This document shows, piece by piece, positions 1 to 13,271 of a stretch of DNA of 64,000 nt. Below the pieces are notes generated by a model, which was not told the DNA's origin, did no database searches, and worked only from the letters and a program-made list of their open reading frames with translations. Positions within the stretch are counted from its first letter, which is position 1. Each line of letters begins with the position of its first letter. The stretch comes from Haematobia irritans. Lineage: Eukaryota; Arthropoda; Insecta; Diptera; Muscidae. The position numbers and the translations under genes are program-made. The stretch spans positions 226,526,085-226,590,084 of the forward strand of contig NC_134400.1 in NCBI RefSeq assembly GCF_050003625.1, read 5' to 3'.

Positions 1-93
1 GAAGCAATTTTGTATATAGCTCTCATTTGTATTTTACGAACGATTTCAGAAACGTTTATTTTGAAATTTACTGAAAATATTCGTGTATAACAT

Positions 94-410
94 GTGGTGG
101 GAACTCGATATTTCAGACTCACTTAGACTATTCAGTCCCTTGTGATACCACAGTGGTGAACTTCTCTCTTATAACAGAGTGCTGTCCGATTCTATCTTCA
201 GCTCCTCTTTATGGCCGAATCCGAACGGCGTCCCACATTGCGGTGAAACCACTTAAAGAAGCTTTGAAACACTCAGAAATGTCACAAGCATTACTGAGGT
301 GGGAAATCCGCCGCTAAAATTGTTTTTGGTGTTTGGTCGAAACTGGGTTTGAACACACAAACCCTGTGTATGCAAGGCGGGCATGCTAATCATTGCATCA
401 CGGTGGCTCC
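94..410 (-). repeat. tRNA-derived SINE, near full-length
   Basis: Read on the minus strand, the element starts with a tRNA-like head (GGAGCCACCGTGATGCAAT) with an A-box-like TGATTAGCATG and a B-box-like GTTCAAACC. It continues into a body and ends near position 95 in a region matching the tail of the copy at 33261-33587. The same body is shared with the copies at 33261-33587 and 50466-50740, which shows a dispersed family. A-box and B-box heads are the internal RNA polymerase III promoter of tRNA-derived SINEs (family knowledge). No clear flanking duplication was found here. The short ORFs across it are incidental. Confidence 0.85.
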
Positions 411-2560
411 CTATATCATTCTATACGGACCATATTTCTTTAGGATGTACCTTTGCCTATTGTGCTTTGCCGCCTTCACAGTATGCAAAATTAGCACCAG
501 TGTTGACGAGTGTTGTTGTCTACGCCACCTCATCTTCGGCCCGTTGGCATAAAATAGTACATAATCATGACAGTAATAAATGCCTTTGTAGTTTTGTAGT
601 AGCTTTCAGCGTATCAGCAAAATCCTGTCATAGATAGATCAACAACTTCCCCATCATTGTGCCATTTCCAATGTGACACTTTATCAGACTCTTTCCTTTG
701 TGTCACTTTTTTCTCTCTTCCTCTCTCTGCGCCGTCTTAATGTCAAGGTTAAGCTTTATTTTCTTTACTCTAGTTCGCTTCCTTGTCCATTTGCTTTGAT
801 TAGACACTGCACTTTATTAAATACGACAGGCACACTTTGGCCTATGTCATGAAATGCACTTGTCTCCGTGAAGCAGCCAACTCAGACAACGGGAAGTGGT
901 GATGGAAATGCGAATAGCACTGTATGGAATGACAATACCAGGAAACCTCGTGGTATTAGTCGGATGGTTGTGGTGTTTCTGTTGTGCTATCAGACGACAA
1001 CATTATCAACTTCAATCCATTATCCTTGAAGTTATTTCTCGTCATGGTCATTTACTGTGATTAACATTATTTCTTAAGTTGTCTTTATTCAAGCTTGCTG
1101 CAGGACATTTCTATTGCCTGTTTTGCTAACAAACAGTGGGAATTTTCTTACCATCCGGAGAAGACTGGTAAGTCTGTCCATTGCTATTTCAGCATGATTC
1201 TCAAATAAACAAAAAAGATTGATAGGAATTTGGCATAACAAAAGCTATAATTGTTTATCATCTTAGTTAATTCATACTTGAAATAAGAATGAATTTCCTA
1301 TGAACTTACATTTAGCATATCGAGTCGCACAATTGATAATAGAGAAGCCTGAAATGATGGGCGGCCCAACCTAAGCTATTTTTTGGTAAGTACCGCATTA
1401 ACTGTTATTAGAAAATTTCAGAATGTCATCTGCAAACGAGCATTTATTCGCCCACTGTGCTATTCATCTACTTCCATTGTAATAGTTGTCTTAGTTAGTT
1501 TGTGTCCACTCTATAAGCACACTTTGTCGATTTGGACATTGTTGATATCCTATCGGAGTTGTTGACTGCTTGTTCAGAGTTTGTGTTCTGAGGCGAGTTG
1601 ATAACATTCAGCTACGAAGATGTTTATACTGATGAATTGGCAGACATTGCCTGACCAAGCCTCTTGGCCTGGCAATTAATTTTATGTATTGTCTATCTAA
1701 TATTTTATTCCAGCTGACGTTGCAACATTTTCTGGATCCGTCAAACTTGAAGTAGACACAAAAGGGCCAAAGCTATAAAAATGATGAGCTTGAATGGGGT
1801 TGAGGAAAAAGTTAACATTGTTCACATTGACTTTCCTAGTATTGCAATAAAGTGAGCAGAAGACTATTTTTTTTTATTAAAGTAACCTTTCATAAAAATT
1901 AAAAAAAATATATATCGACCGTAGGTGTCAGAGATTTTAGAAGTGCAAAATCACCGATAGTTTCATCTTAAATAAGTAAGGGCTTCTAAGTTTCAAATAA
2001 ATTATTCAAATTTTTGAAAGTTCAAATATTCCCAAATCTAAATATCTGGTGCTTTAAAATTTTTAAAATCGGTTGCTTTATATGTACGACTCACAGTCCT
2101 GATACCCAGCCTCTTAATTGAAGTAATCTAAACATATGGTGAAATAGGACAAATGCAGAGTGAAATACCAAGCCACAAATACGAAGCCACAATACAAAAG
2201 CTAATGGTCGCCTAAATGTATGCAAAACTCATAAAAATCCAAATGAAGTTCACCAAAAATTTGAACATAATAACAAAAGCGTCATGTAAAACATCTGAAG
2301 CATTAAAAGCGAAATCGAATGGGTAGTAATGGAATGACGATGATGGTCCTCAACCACATGTAAAAGAAAACAACTTAAGTCCAAGCTCACAAAAAAGGCT
2401 ACAGCGTTTAGCCACAATTGTAAAACAGGAGATATATAACGCACGCTTTATTGGAGAATGGGATTTAAAGTTGGATTCACGAAGATTTCCTCCCTTTTAG
2501 GAATACAAAGAAAAACAACTACAATTTCAACGCTGAACACGCATCTATAGTTCTTGAATA
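411..2560. other. Unique AT-rich DNA, nothing recognised
   Basis: I see no gene, RNA or recognisable repeat in this stretch. ORFs are short and lack start context or splice signals. Long A/T runs occur near 1867-1915. Confidence 0.5.
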
Positions 2561-2904
2561 TGTTTCAAAAATAAAGATGGCTAGAGAAGTAAAACAACTG
2601 GCAACATGGTTTTTTGAGATTTTTGTTTGTTTTTTTTTTGTTCTTTATTTCATTTCCCATTGAAACAAGAAGAAGAAAAAAATTAGACTGAGTTGTGGAA
2701 GAAGGGTGGTATGATAAGTTTACGCACCAAGCAAAAACAAATTGGAAGTTTTGTCCCCAACCAATTCTTTTTAAGAGCATCCTTCATCAATTTCTTCCAC
2801 TTCCACGATGGAGACGTCTTCCTCCAAAATTTAATTTTTGGACCATTAAATGTCGCAAAGAAGACTAGCAAATCTATAAAAAAAGTAAAAATAAATTTAA
2901 AAAA

Positions 2905-2935
2905 CCCTCGAGGGGATTTGAACCTGTGCCAGTTG
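2905..2935 (-). repeat. Possible tRNA-like B-box fragment
   Basis: The minus strand reads GGCACAGGTTCAAATCCCC, which fits an RNA polymerase III B box. No A box or tRNA fold is visible next to it, so at most this is a decayed tRNA-derived piece. The surrounding sequence also contains a short palindrome, ACTTCCATGGAAGT, at 2944-2957. Confidence 0.25.
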
Positions 2936-3037
2936 ACTTTTTTACTTCCATGGAAGTTATTTTGAGGTTACGATTTTTTTAATTTTTTGTTGTGTTTAAA
3001 TTTTTCGCTAGTGTGATTTGAGATTTTTTTTTTAATT

Positions 3038-3355
3038 TTGTTCATTCAAATGAACTTCCAAGGTACAACAAAAGCCATGCAAAGGATCCGGAAATTAAAT
3101 GCTTTCGTCCCAGGACAAGCCCATGTTATATTCTCTGGAGGTGATCCAAATTTTCACTATTTGGAGGTAGGTCAATCTCAAAATGTGGAGAACTTCATAA
3201 CTATAACTTTGGACTATCACTTAGGCGGAAAATTCAATGAGGAAACAAGTAGTGTAGCAATAGGGCAACAAATGTTCGCAGAAACTAAAATCGTCTTTGT
3301 TTTGCGGAATCTTGGGAAAAAGTGTAAATTGGAAAATATTATTAATAGAAACTAG
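3038..3355 (+). CDS. Orphan 105-codon ORF, possible exon or gene fragment
   Basis: This ORF has mixed amino-acid composition and is not low complexity, unlike most ORFs in the window. Its middle reads RIRKL...GQAHVIFSGG...LEVGQSQ...ITITL. That arrangement (an A-x-V-x-SGG core followed by SQ and a beta-like end) loosely resembles the small secreted MBF2-like proteins of insects, but this is a tentative impression from memory. There is no signal peptide and no clear upstream exon. It could be an isolated exon, a decayed copy, or chance. The start codon is not secure; a second ATG lies at codon 14. Confidence 0.25.
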   Translation: MFIQMNFQGTTKAMQRIRKLNAFVPGQAHVIFSGGDPNFHYLEVGQSQNVENFITITLDYHLGGKFNEETSSVAIGQQMFAETKIVFVLRNLGKKCKLENIINRN

Positions 3356-3449
3356 TTAATATTATTTCCACTACATCACATCACCATTTTAGCAAGAGGA
3401 CCAGTGTGACTCATAGGATTAAAGGCCGTTATGAAAGCTACTTATAATC

Positions 3450-4115
3450 TAGAATGACATGACATGACATGTCATACAGATGTTATTTCCATATTTTTTG
3501 TTTTCTCATATTTTTAATTTATATTTCGGTTTTTTTTTTCTGATAACAGTCTCGTGCTAGGAAAATAATTCAAAAAACCATACAACATTCCTAACAAAAA
3601 TTGATTTGGTAAAATAAAAAACGACCACGAGCCACAAAACTAACCAGAAAAAACAACAACTACCAAAAACTTTAAATAAATTGTAAGGCATAGGAGAAGA
3701 CAGCTCCAACGAATCCCCCTAAGAATCACAGTCCAAGTATCCCAACATTCATCGTTTATTCCAAGCCAAAACAGAACGAAGCGAAAACAAAGCGATCCCA
3801 TGCAAAGTAATCAAGTATGGTGGTTGGCTGACTGGCTAGCCCCGGTTGGATGAAAATCTGACATGTCATAATATTTTGAAATGACATCTCATGCCATGTC
3901 TTTCCAAATGGGAAATTTCTATATGAAAACTCAATGCATTTGCCCCATAACTCTTGGTCGGATGCATTCAATTTTCACACTCTCTAGTATTCTCACACTC
4001 ACGCATGCACAGGACATGGATGGACCAAAATAGACCATGGATGGTCGATAGGTCTGGCGGATGGATGGCGATAGTCACCAAGTGGCAAATGGATGTGGAC
4101 AATTTGTCATGTCAT
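3450..4115. repeat. Scattered ATGACATGTCAT-type palindromes
   Basis: The sequence GACATGACATGACATGTCAT at 3457-3476 contains a perfect 10-bp palindrome, TGACATGTCA. Similar GACATGTCAT, ATGACATCTCATG and GTCATGTCAT stretches recur near 3860-3900 and 4105-4115. No gene is seen in 3356-4520; these motifs are the only local regularity. Confidence 0.4.
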
Positions 4116-4527
4116 TTAATTGGAAGAAAAAACTATTACATTTTATTAAAAAAATGCCTGGTGTGAATCTGCTCTCAATTGCTGTTTTTGTATCTGAAAT
4201 AAGAAAAAAAAAACAAAATTTTTTCTCTATCTACAATTGTAAAATTTCTACCTATATACAAGGAAGAGGAAGTTACTGCCCCTATTCCACACATGAAAGA
4301 GTAATGATGGGCACAGGGGATCTAACCACTAAAGGGTGAATGTCAGATGACATTTTAAATAAACTTTGTTTGGGTACAAAAGTTACACTCTGTGGTTTTT
4401 CTTCAGAGTGCAGCCACATCACAAATCATATCCTTTGTTCTGTTTTCTGTAAAGCTCTGAAAGGGGAAATTGAGACCTAAATTTTTGTTTTTGCCACAAA
4501 AGGCTACAACATTTGAGATATGTTCTA

Positions 4528-4960
4528 CACTGAAAAAATAATCACTTGATATTACAGATTACGCAATTTACACAATTTTAAGGACAAATTTCTTAAAAAT
4601 AATCTAAATAACTAAAGCGTAGAAATAAAAATACGCTTATCCAAATCTAAAGATGACTTAGATGGCTATGTAGAGTTACTTTTGATTCAAAACTTGCTTG
4701 ACAGTTTAAACTGATCGTATTGAAAGTAAGGTAAAGGAAGTAAATAAATCGTTTTATTGAAAAGGGTGTGAAGATAAATTTCCGAGTTAAATTCGTGGTT
4801 TGTGTCTTGGCTAAGCAAAATTCAAATTTGAAGAACGAATTCAACTTTGTGGGACGAATTTAACTTGTGGAACGCATTCAAAAAAATAGTTTTTCTTAAA
4901 AAGAGGCAAATTTGTGGTGGAAAAACTGCCAAACACCGTCAGTTATTTTATGTGTAGTCA
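4528..4960. repeat. CACTGAAAAA-type repeat, one end visible
   Basis: The stretch starts with CACTGAAAAAATAATCAC and continues with about 90 bases that match, in reverse complement, the segment 23270-23390 inside the foldback element FB1 spacer (shared ATTACGCAA and AAGGACAAATTTCTT blocks). It is therefore a copy of a dispersed element. The right end is not clear. Confidence 0.4.
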
Positions 4961-5139
4961 TACTATGCATTGGTGGTTTTATATCGTCGAAAAATTTATC
5001 CATAAGAGATAACCGCTAATAATTCTAAAGTCGTATAAAAATACCAATATATTCTGAAGTAATGGACATAAGATATTAAAATACAATAATAAAAACATCT
5101 AAGGGGCACCAAAATAAGATTCTTAAATAAATTCAAAAA

Positions 5140-5690
5140 TCTCGTGCACAGTATTTGAGATATAGTGTCATCAGATATCGGCTATATATAGCCCCGATAT
5201 TAAATCGCCTATACCTAAGGAACTATTAGAGAGGAATTGACCAGACAAAATGCCAGTGGTAGATATTGGCCTGCACCAAAAACCAAAATTACAAAATCAA
5301 AATGTTCGTGTAGGGTATTTGAGATATAGCGTCACTGATATCGGCTATATAGCCCCGATATTGGATCTTTTATATCTAAGATACCATTTGAGAGGAATTG
5401 ACCAGACTAAATGCAAATAATAGATATTGGTTACTACAAAAAATTAAAAAGTAAAAAGTCTCATGTACAGTTTTTGAGCTATATTATCGCAAGATATCGG
5501 CTATATGTAGCCCTGATATTGGATATCGTATATCTAAGAAACCATTTGAGAGGAATTGACAAGACCAAATGCAAGTAATAGATATTGGTTACTACAAAAA
5601 ATCAAAATTAAAAAATAAAAAGCCTCATGTACAGTTTTTGAGCTATATTATCGCCAGATATCGGCTACATATAGCCCAACACCATTGAAT
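5140..5690 (+). repeat. Tandem repeat, about 156-164 bp period, four units
   Basis: The landmark GATATCGGCTA recurs at 5174, 5337, 5493 and 5657, giving spacings of 163, 156 and 164. Units also share AGAGGAATTGAC and TAGATATTGG. Divergence between units suggests an old array. There is no coding potential. Confidence 0.85.
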
Positions 5691-5734
5691 GTCATTTTGT
5701 ACAGAGTTGATAGCTTAGGAGGAAAGTGCTTCGG

Positions 5735-6195
5735 TGCAACTAAGTAAAAATTTCCGTAGTTAAACTAACGCTAAATTTAACTTATTTTTATTGGAAACAA
5801 ATTATTTGCTAGTAGTTAAATTTGATTAGTTTTTTTTTGAAATTTTCTACACCTTCATGAAATCTTACTTTTTTAAGTATGTCTCAAAAATTTTATGAAC
5901 TAAACGTGGGAATAAAGTTCAATGACCGTACACATAATACGATGCCCAAAAATAGTAAGAATGAACTACTGTACTCGTATGGTTAAAATGGTGATGATTT
6001 GGCGCCAATGATTTTCTTCTTTACTTTTATTTCATTTTTTCTTCTATGAGAGGATGTAATTTCGTGAACTGCAGTTAAAAAGTACAAGAGGGCATTAAAT
6101 TTTCCTGGTTTTAACAACGCTTTGGAAATCTCACAATGTGGAGTAAAATTTAGCTTCGTGCGAGGTAGTTCATTCTTCCTATAAAAAAGTTAAAA
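5735..6195 (+). repeat. Dispersed repeat, homologous to 43658-44075
   Basis: This segment is collinear with the 418-bp element at 43658-44075. Shared blocks include ACGCTAAATTTAACTTATT, ATGAACTAAACGTGGG and AACAACGCTTTG. The better-preserved copy has TA-flanked CACTGAAAA/TTTTTTCCCTG ends; here the ends are degraded. Confidence 0.7.
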
Positions 6196-9162
6196 TGCGC
6201 GAGAGTGTTGCCCTCATTTCTTTTTACAGATTTTATTCTCTCGTATAGTTAGTTTTGTATTCTCACTCTTTTTCCACCTCTCTCACCTTCTGTTTATATT
6301 TATGGTACAATATGTATTTTAAAACTTAAAACTTCAATTTAGAAAACATGATTCCTGAAGGATGACAAAATATTTAATAAAAAGAAAAAAAGAAATAAAA
6401 ATCATTATAAATATGGGGAGTTTCGGCATGATTCGAACCATTACCCCAAGATATGATGTGTTTCGTGTTCGGCGACTGGTAGCGGTTATTTATTGTGAAT
6501 GACAATCCATTCACTAGTGGTTACCCAGTTAATGCTTAGCCATTTCAAGAGCAAAATATTCTTTTTGACGGGCTCTGTTTAAACTGTTAGTTTTAGTGCG
6601 TGTGAATGGCGAAAATGTCTGCGAGTTCTAAAAAAAATCGATGCGCGATTAACTTTCTCAAAGAGCATTTGCAATCTGTGGATGATAACACTTTCCTTCT
6701 ATGGAGAATTTCAAGATGTGAAACAACACGACCCCGTATTGGCCTTTGAACGAAAGTGTTACTGTTACACACCGGCACAGTGAACAGTGGGGTGAAATCC
6801 ACACCTGTGGATTTTTACCTGTACAAGGGTAAAAATCACAGGTCTGTACAATGAAGAATTTTCGACAGATCCGCCACTGAAAACACCAGCTGAACACTTT
6901 GGTCCCTTGAATATCATCATATGCCAAATTCGTTATTTTTTTGCCAGGCAAGCGATGTCAAGTATACTAGTTTTTGCTACGTGAACAATTATTTTTGGTT
7001 AATATGGAGTTTAACATATTTTTGCTTCAAACCCTGAATGTAGTTCCAGGCTTAAGTGTATTATTGTTACATTTTCTTTTTTATTACTTATGAGCACTTA
7101 AACAATCTTGGGTAATATTAGCTTCTATTCCCATTAAGGCGAGAGGCATGATATTTGGAGGAAAAGGAAACTCATGTTTTCCTAATAAAGTTAGGTGCAT
7201 GTTCATTACCATATATGGCAAAGGAAAATTAGTTATAAATTTGCTTTCAGTTTCAATTTGTTTCAATTTAGGTTTCCCTATTATTATGTTGAACTAGGTA
7301 GCGTTTACTAGTTCCCCCAAATATCATTATCAAGATTCTACAGAATTTAATTTAATATACAATTAATCTGAAAAAGTCTCGCTGAACTCTACAAAGAAGA
7401 AAATTGTCCATCTATGCTGACTTTATTACACCTCGCAGATAGAATTGGTTTCTATTGCTGTTTCCCTTTTTATTATTAATTAAAGTCTTTATTTAACAGC
7501 AATGGGAGAATGAACTTAATTGAGACTGCAGTTACCGGATCGAAATCGGGAACTACAATGGAATTACAAGCGAATACAATTGACTTGGGCGTCATCAACA
7601 CCGTATGCCTCGTGATAAGATGGAACATCTCAGCACATTTAGCACACAATTTCACCAACTATTCTCCGCTTCGTCTGGCTCATGTGACTTTGGAGATGGC
7701 ATTCATTTATTAAAACATCCGGAGAGATGGCACATGACATACAATGTGGCAAGTGTGTAGAGAAGCCGACCAGAAAGACAAATCACGGCTGACTTCATTT
7801 ACGTAGGGAGAAGGGGATATGGAGTAACTAAAACTACTCCAGAATTTATGGTTCAATCGAGAAGCAGGGCAAATGTGGCGGGACTCACAAACAAAGTTTC
7901 CGAACCGAACAACCACAAAATCTAAGAGAAGAAATATGATTACAAGAAGTGCTTTTAATGGCATCCTCACGATAAAAATCGCTTAAGAGCCCGCCTTATG
8001 TCTTTCATTGGACACAGGACATGGGAGTAGCTAATGAAACGTTAAAACAATTCTTTTTCGATTTTCCTTCGTGTGGTTTAGTTTCCATTTTTGTTGTTTT
8101 AGTTAATAATTTTCCCATCATAAGTTACTGGCACACTCATATGGAGAGGAAATACAAATATATGGCGGCTCCACGTAATAAAGTGGGAGAAGAGTGAGGG
8201 AATGGAACATTAGCACGTGTTATGTGTACCCAGTGACGGCTAATGTAAACACACATGAACTTTAATGTTCTTCCCTGATTTCGTTGCTTTTCTTATTTTC
8301 TTTTTCTTCTTATTGTCAGTACTTCTCTCAGAGCTATAGGATGAGAATGTGGAAACAAATGCGATTACATAAGTCCCTCACACACACACAGTGGAATGTC
8401 AGAACAATGTGTAATCGCGTTGCCATACAATAAGAAAAAATCCGTAAAGTTTGTTATATTTCAAAACACCATATGATTTATTTAATTTACACTGAAAAAA
8501 TTAATTGGACATATTAATTGTTTTGTTAAAAATTTTCTGTTACACAAGAATTGATATTCTACTCCAAGGCATGGATCTATACAACGATGTAAATCAGGGA
8601 AGTTAAATAGTGTTGTGATATCGCTCTCTAATTTCACCCCTGTTCCGGTTTGCGAACTGATATATTTTTAGACATGCAATTTTTACAAATTAAATTCCTT
8701 ATTTAGAGGAACAGCTTATGAAAATTTCGTATTATATTGTATATATTGTTGTGGTTCCGAAAACAAAGATTGAGAAAAATGTTGTAAACCAGAACAGGGG
8801 GATTATGTTTATTTTTTATTATAATTTTATTTCGAATAAATTAATTTACTAAAAAAAATATAAAAAGTACACTAGAACTAGTTGCCAGAAGCGTTGCCTA
8901 CAATATCGAATAGTGTGTGTTATTTCGAATAAGGACATTAAATAAATTATATATATTTTTTTTTTCAAGAATAATTGTAGGTAAATAGGATTTCAATCAC
9001 TGACATCAACTAGCATTAACATTAGCATGGCACTATCATTTGGCGGATGTACAATGAGCTTCTGATAGCATCATGTATATGCTAGATCGCTGGAGCGTAT
9101 GATTTACAAATTGAATCTGCAAACACCATACGTCATACGCCTCAAAGGACATTCATACACTA
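6196..9162. other. No gene found; a tRNA-like B-box fragment and one hairpin
   Basis: The minus strand near 6420-6445 reads TGGTTCGAATCATGCCGAAAC, like a decayed RNA polymerase III B box. A hairpin lies at 6803-6843. ORFs around 6590-6950 and 7510-7970 look like chance openings. A CACTGAAAAAATTAATTGG start near 8491 may be the edge of another TA-target repeat. Confidence 0.4.
6803..6843. other. Hairpin, 16-bp stem with one bulge
   Basis: The left arm 6803-6819 (ACCTGTGGATTTTTACC) pairs with the right arm 6828-6843 (GGTAAAAATCACAGGT), leaving an 8-base loop and one bulged G. It may be a remnant of a small inverted-repeat element. Confidence 0.6.
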
Positions 9163-9166
9163 TTAA

Positions 9167-9408
9167 CCCTCTAATGCCCCAATTTTTTTGTCAGCTGATT
9201 AAATATTCAATGATAATGACACAAAAGCAAGAAAGCTAATCAAGAAAAATTTAAACGGTAGAATTCAGTATATGCTGCAAAGGTTCTTGAACAGGTTCAC
9301 CTAAGTTTTCTTTTTATTTTATTCATTTTTGTTGACTTAAGGTGTGTTTTACTAAAAGCTTCCTTATTTAATGAAGCCAGCCTAACGGCGGGATTGGGCA
9401 TTAGAGGG
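9167..9408. mobile_element. TTAA-target MITE (piggyBac-like), 242 bp
   Basis: The ends are inverted repeats, CCCTCTAATGCCCC and GGGCATTAGAGGG, each directly flanked by TTAA (9163-9166 and 9409-9412). A second copy of the same family lies at 59053-59285. TTAA duplication is the hallmark of piggyBac transposition. The element is non-coding, so it would need a transposase supplied elsewhere. Confidence 0.85.
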
Positions 9409-9412
9409 TTAA

Positions 9413-12400
9413 CAGGTACTCTTATTTGTGTTATTTCAAGTTGTCATTTATAAATTCCTGACTCGAACGGGCTAAATCTGCCCGTATAACCGTAGGCGGG
9501 TCTTCCTAGTAACGCTGATGATAATAATTTAGAAAATATTTTATTTTTATGTGTATATATATTATTATTATTTTTATTTTAATGTTTAACCGTTAGATTG
9601 ATACCACTGTTTCTTCAATCTCATTTTCGGATATCGCTGTTGTTTTTGTAGTTACCAAACGTTATTGTTTTTGCGATTACCAAATGTTATGGCTTGAAAT
9701 AGAGCCTACTAACAGCATCATTTCAACGTATGGAATGTGTTATTCAGTTTTATGGATCCGAGTTATGCACGTTTTATACCACGTAACGAAAGATGAAACG
9801 ACAATAAAACTTGCAATGACGACGATGATGGGGGAGGGGTGCACTGGCAGCAATGCTCCCATCATTGCTTCCCTGTCATCGATGTCATCATCGTCATCAA
9901 AAGTGACAATGATACTCACGTCCCATTACGGATGTGCGAACCAAAATCAGGTCAAATTCTACGTTTCGCAATGTTTCCATACCGATTTGTGTTTTTCCTT
10001 CACTTCTTTTAATGTTCCAAGTGCATGGATTTCGTTCTTTCAATGCGGTGTACTACAAGCACAAATGCAGAAACTATGGCCAGGGGTATACATTCTTGGT
10101 GGGACGATGGAAAACACAATAACAAGAGATTTATTGAATATCCTTGAACAGACAAGAGACGCAAATTTCAACGAAATGCAAACATTTTTTCTTGTTTTTT
10201 TGTGGGTTTTTGGTATTTAAATGCGAAAAAAAAAACAAACCTGTGTCAGTGTGAGCGAAAAAACGAAGGATTTTCAACAAAGATAAAACATCTCCTTCCG
10301 CCAAATTCTTTATACATTAAAATTAGTTTAATTTTGTGGAATTTTCGTTTATTTATTGTTTTCTTTTTTTTGCGCACAACCGCCATGAAGAACATTACTG
10401 TTGGAAATTCGGAGGATGAAATTCCTGGTACAGAGTACTGATGAAGTAAAGCATTCGGAAGAAGATTTTTCAATTATTTCAGAATTAGTTTCTGTTTATC
10501 TGTTTACGTTAAAGCAATGTTAACATAAAATTTTAAAGTTAACTTTATTGTAAACTTTAAAGTGAAAAAAACATGCACTCGGTTGGGCTTCCAACTGTAT
10601 ATGTATTTTTTTCGTATAAATCTTTAATCAATAGCCATATTTATGGAAAAAGTTTTAAAAGCAAGCCATATAAATTTCCGAAATAGACAACATGCACTGC
10701 TTTTTTAACGTAGACGTTAAAAACTCCAAACAATTTAGAATTTTTCGAACCAAATAAATTAGTGAAAAGTTTCCAAACTTAAGTACAACAACCTTCAACT
10801 TCACCAAGGAGAAAAAGGAAAAACTACCTAAAAATTGTCTAAAGTTCGTAGTTGAAAGCCAACCAAAAGAAATACGACTTTTGAATTTCATATCCATGAG
10901 AGCAAAGAAAGTTGTGAGTATTCTACTTCGCCACAGGGAAGTCCTATGAATTTATGACTCTTCAGTTTTTTTTTTCACGCACAAAATCCATACAAGGAAT
11001 TATCACAAAGCACAACCAGGAGAAATGAAATATCGAGAAATATGAAGATGGAAACCAGCATTAGACTAAGCACCCCAAACCCCATTTGTGTGCGAAGAGA
11101 AAACTTCATAAACTGCGACGGTGTTGCCAATGGACAGCATGATGTTGAAAATCAACAAAAGATGTTACATTGGAGATACCAGGAAGACACAATCCACACA
11201 TTGCCATAGCTCCAGATACGGATCAAAGATACTTTGGTGGACCTCAACTATTGGGAAGTTATTTTCCTTTTTTAGTTGTCCGGGAGCAATGTGAGACTTG
11301 TGTTGTCAGAGTTGATTTTTTCTAGGAATGAGAGTCAGATATTTATGGTGGTGGCTGTGATTCAAAAGCTTTCTGTTACGGAAATCCTATTTAGCATCTG
11401 TTTCATTTTACATATGGAAGAGTTATCTAGAGGAACCACTGAGGCATCTTAATTGAGAACTGACCTTACTAGCTAGAGTTTTGTGTAGGTTAGATTTTAA
11501 AATATTCGACAGATACAACGAAAAGTGACTTTGCTAATGGTTAAAATGGCCCTTTAACGGAAGTTAAAAACAAAAAATAGATTTATACCCACTTTTTTTG
11601 TTTAGACATTTGAACAACGGAAATTTTTGAATTGCCAAAAACTGTTCCATGCTCTTCTTTAAAGTTTTCTCAAGTTTGATTGCTTGCTCTCCAGAATGAA
11701 CGTCGGGCCTCCCAATAGCCTCCACAGTCTTTAAAACTTTGCATAGATTGTAATTTTAATATGAGATGAGGGAAACTGACACCATGTACTGAATATGGTA
11801 CATTTCCGCCTTCAATACAAATTATTGTGTGTCAATCACACCGTGGTCAAACACTAAAAACTGGTTTATAATATAGGGGAGATTTTTGTAAATGATTCAA
11901 AGGTTTTCTAAGCAGTGCAACTCACCGCTCAGAATTTCTCATTCGCAGTGGACTTCGGTGCCAAAGTGAAACAGCCGCATTATCGACATTAGGTCAATCT
12001 ATTACATAACTCCTTTATGGTCCGATACTGTTGTTTTACTTCTGGAGTATTTCAAAGCTCCAACGCTGATGTATCTATTTTCAATTTGATTTGTGGTATG
12101 AAAAGGTAGAAATTTTTTACTTGAAAATGTGATGTGATGGCTTTAGTGTGAAATACCATTTCATCTGAGACTTTACCGATGCCATAGTGATGTCTGGTAC
12201 TCGCCAGACATCCCATCTATATCTATGTGGGAAAACTAGCATACACATACGCACACATGTGTAACATCAACGAAACTAAGTGCACTGACTCTCTAATGGT
12301 TGCACCATCTTCCGCATCCTAGTTTCCTTCTTCTGCAATGAAAACTCTTGAAAGACCATAAGCAACACACACAGCAGGTTAGATAACAAAACAGGGATCC

Positions 12401-13271
12401 TCTATGCAACTCCAATATTGAAGTGGTTGCCTTTGCACGCCGTATTTGCTTCAAAACATATTCCATTGGAAACTATTTTTTAGTGCCTTTTGCTTTTGTT
12501 AAACATTTGACGCTCAATGAACGTCCGGCTTTCAGCTTTAGCGAATACAAAAGTAATGAGCTTATGCAGTGACGGTGTTGCCCTTAAGAATTTCCCTTGC
12601 CACATCCTAATCGCGCTTTTTGTTCATCTTCTGCTGTTGGCAATTGAAAATAGTTACCACCTTCTTATCCGTTTATTTCACTTCGAAGGACAATACTTTC
12701 ATCAGCTCCCGGCAGAGAATTTTACGCAAAACAAATGTTTTGTGGTTTAGCAAATTTCTACTCCTTTGCGATCCAAGAATTCAAAAGTTTCATTGTGGTG
12801 TTCACTCTGTGCCTGCCACACACATTGCAGCAGGGAATAAGTACAGAATGTGAAGCTATTTCGTTTCTTTTTTTTTTCTCCAGAACAATTGCGGTTTTAG
12901 AAAGCGGTAGAGACCTACAAATGTTGGTTAAATAAGAATTTCGTTTTTCTTTACTTCCCCTTCTTCGCTGTGCAGTTAAGTTGGTTTTATCCCCCTTTGT
13001 TTGTGGTAGCCTGCAAACAAACATGCACCCCATTACCAACATTACCCAAGCGCAACTTCAAGGAAACGGAAGCTTAAAGTTTATTCGCCCTTTACCATAT
13101 GTCGGCTCACAGATAATCCTTTGCCAAGGATGGAAGTAAATGCATTTTAACGATGAGATTTTTTTCCAGCTAAAATAAAAGTTAATTATTTTGTACTTTG
13201 ATTTTTGTACCGAGAATTTTTGTTTTTACATCTGCGGAAGAAAATGGCTTTAGAAAAGCTTCGTACATCAT
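9413..13271. other. No supported gene; long chance ORF at 9684-10220
   Basis: A 178-codon plus-strand ORF at 9684-10220 is the longest here outside a transposable element. It matches nothing I recognise, has no domain or splice context, and contains a low-complexity serine run from a GTCATCATCG stretch. I do not call it a gene. An 8-bp hairpin (ATGTCTGG/CCAGACAT) sits at 12190-12211. Confidence 0.4.

Noticed and set aside
349..637. Overlapping ORFs near the left end
   Set aside because: They start in the SINE head and continue into unrelated DNA with no protein-like features.
6420..6445. tRNA gene
   Set aside because: Only a B-box-like stretch is present; no cloverleaf or A box at the right distance.
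9684..10220. 178-codon ORF
   Set aside because: No domain, no splice or start support, and partly low complexity; a chance opening is more likely.
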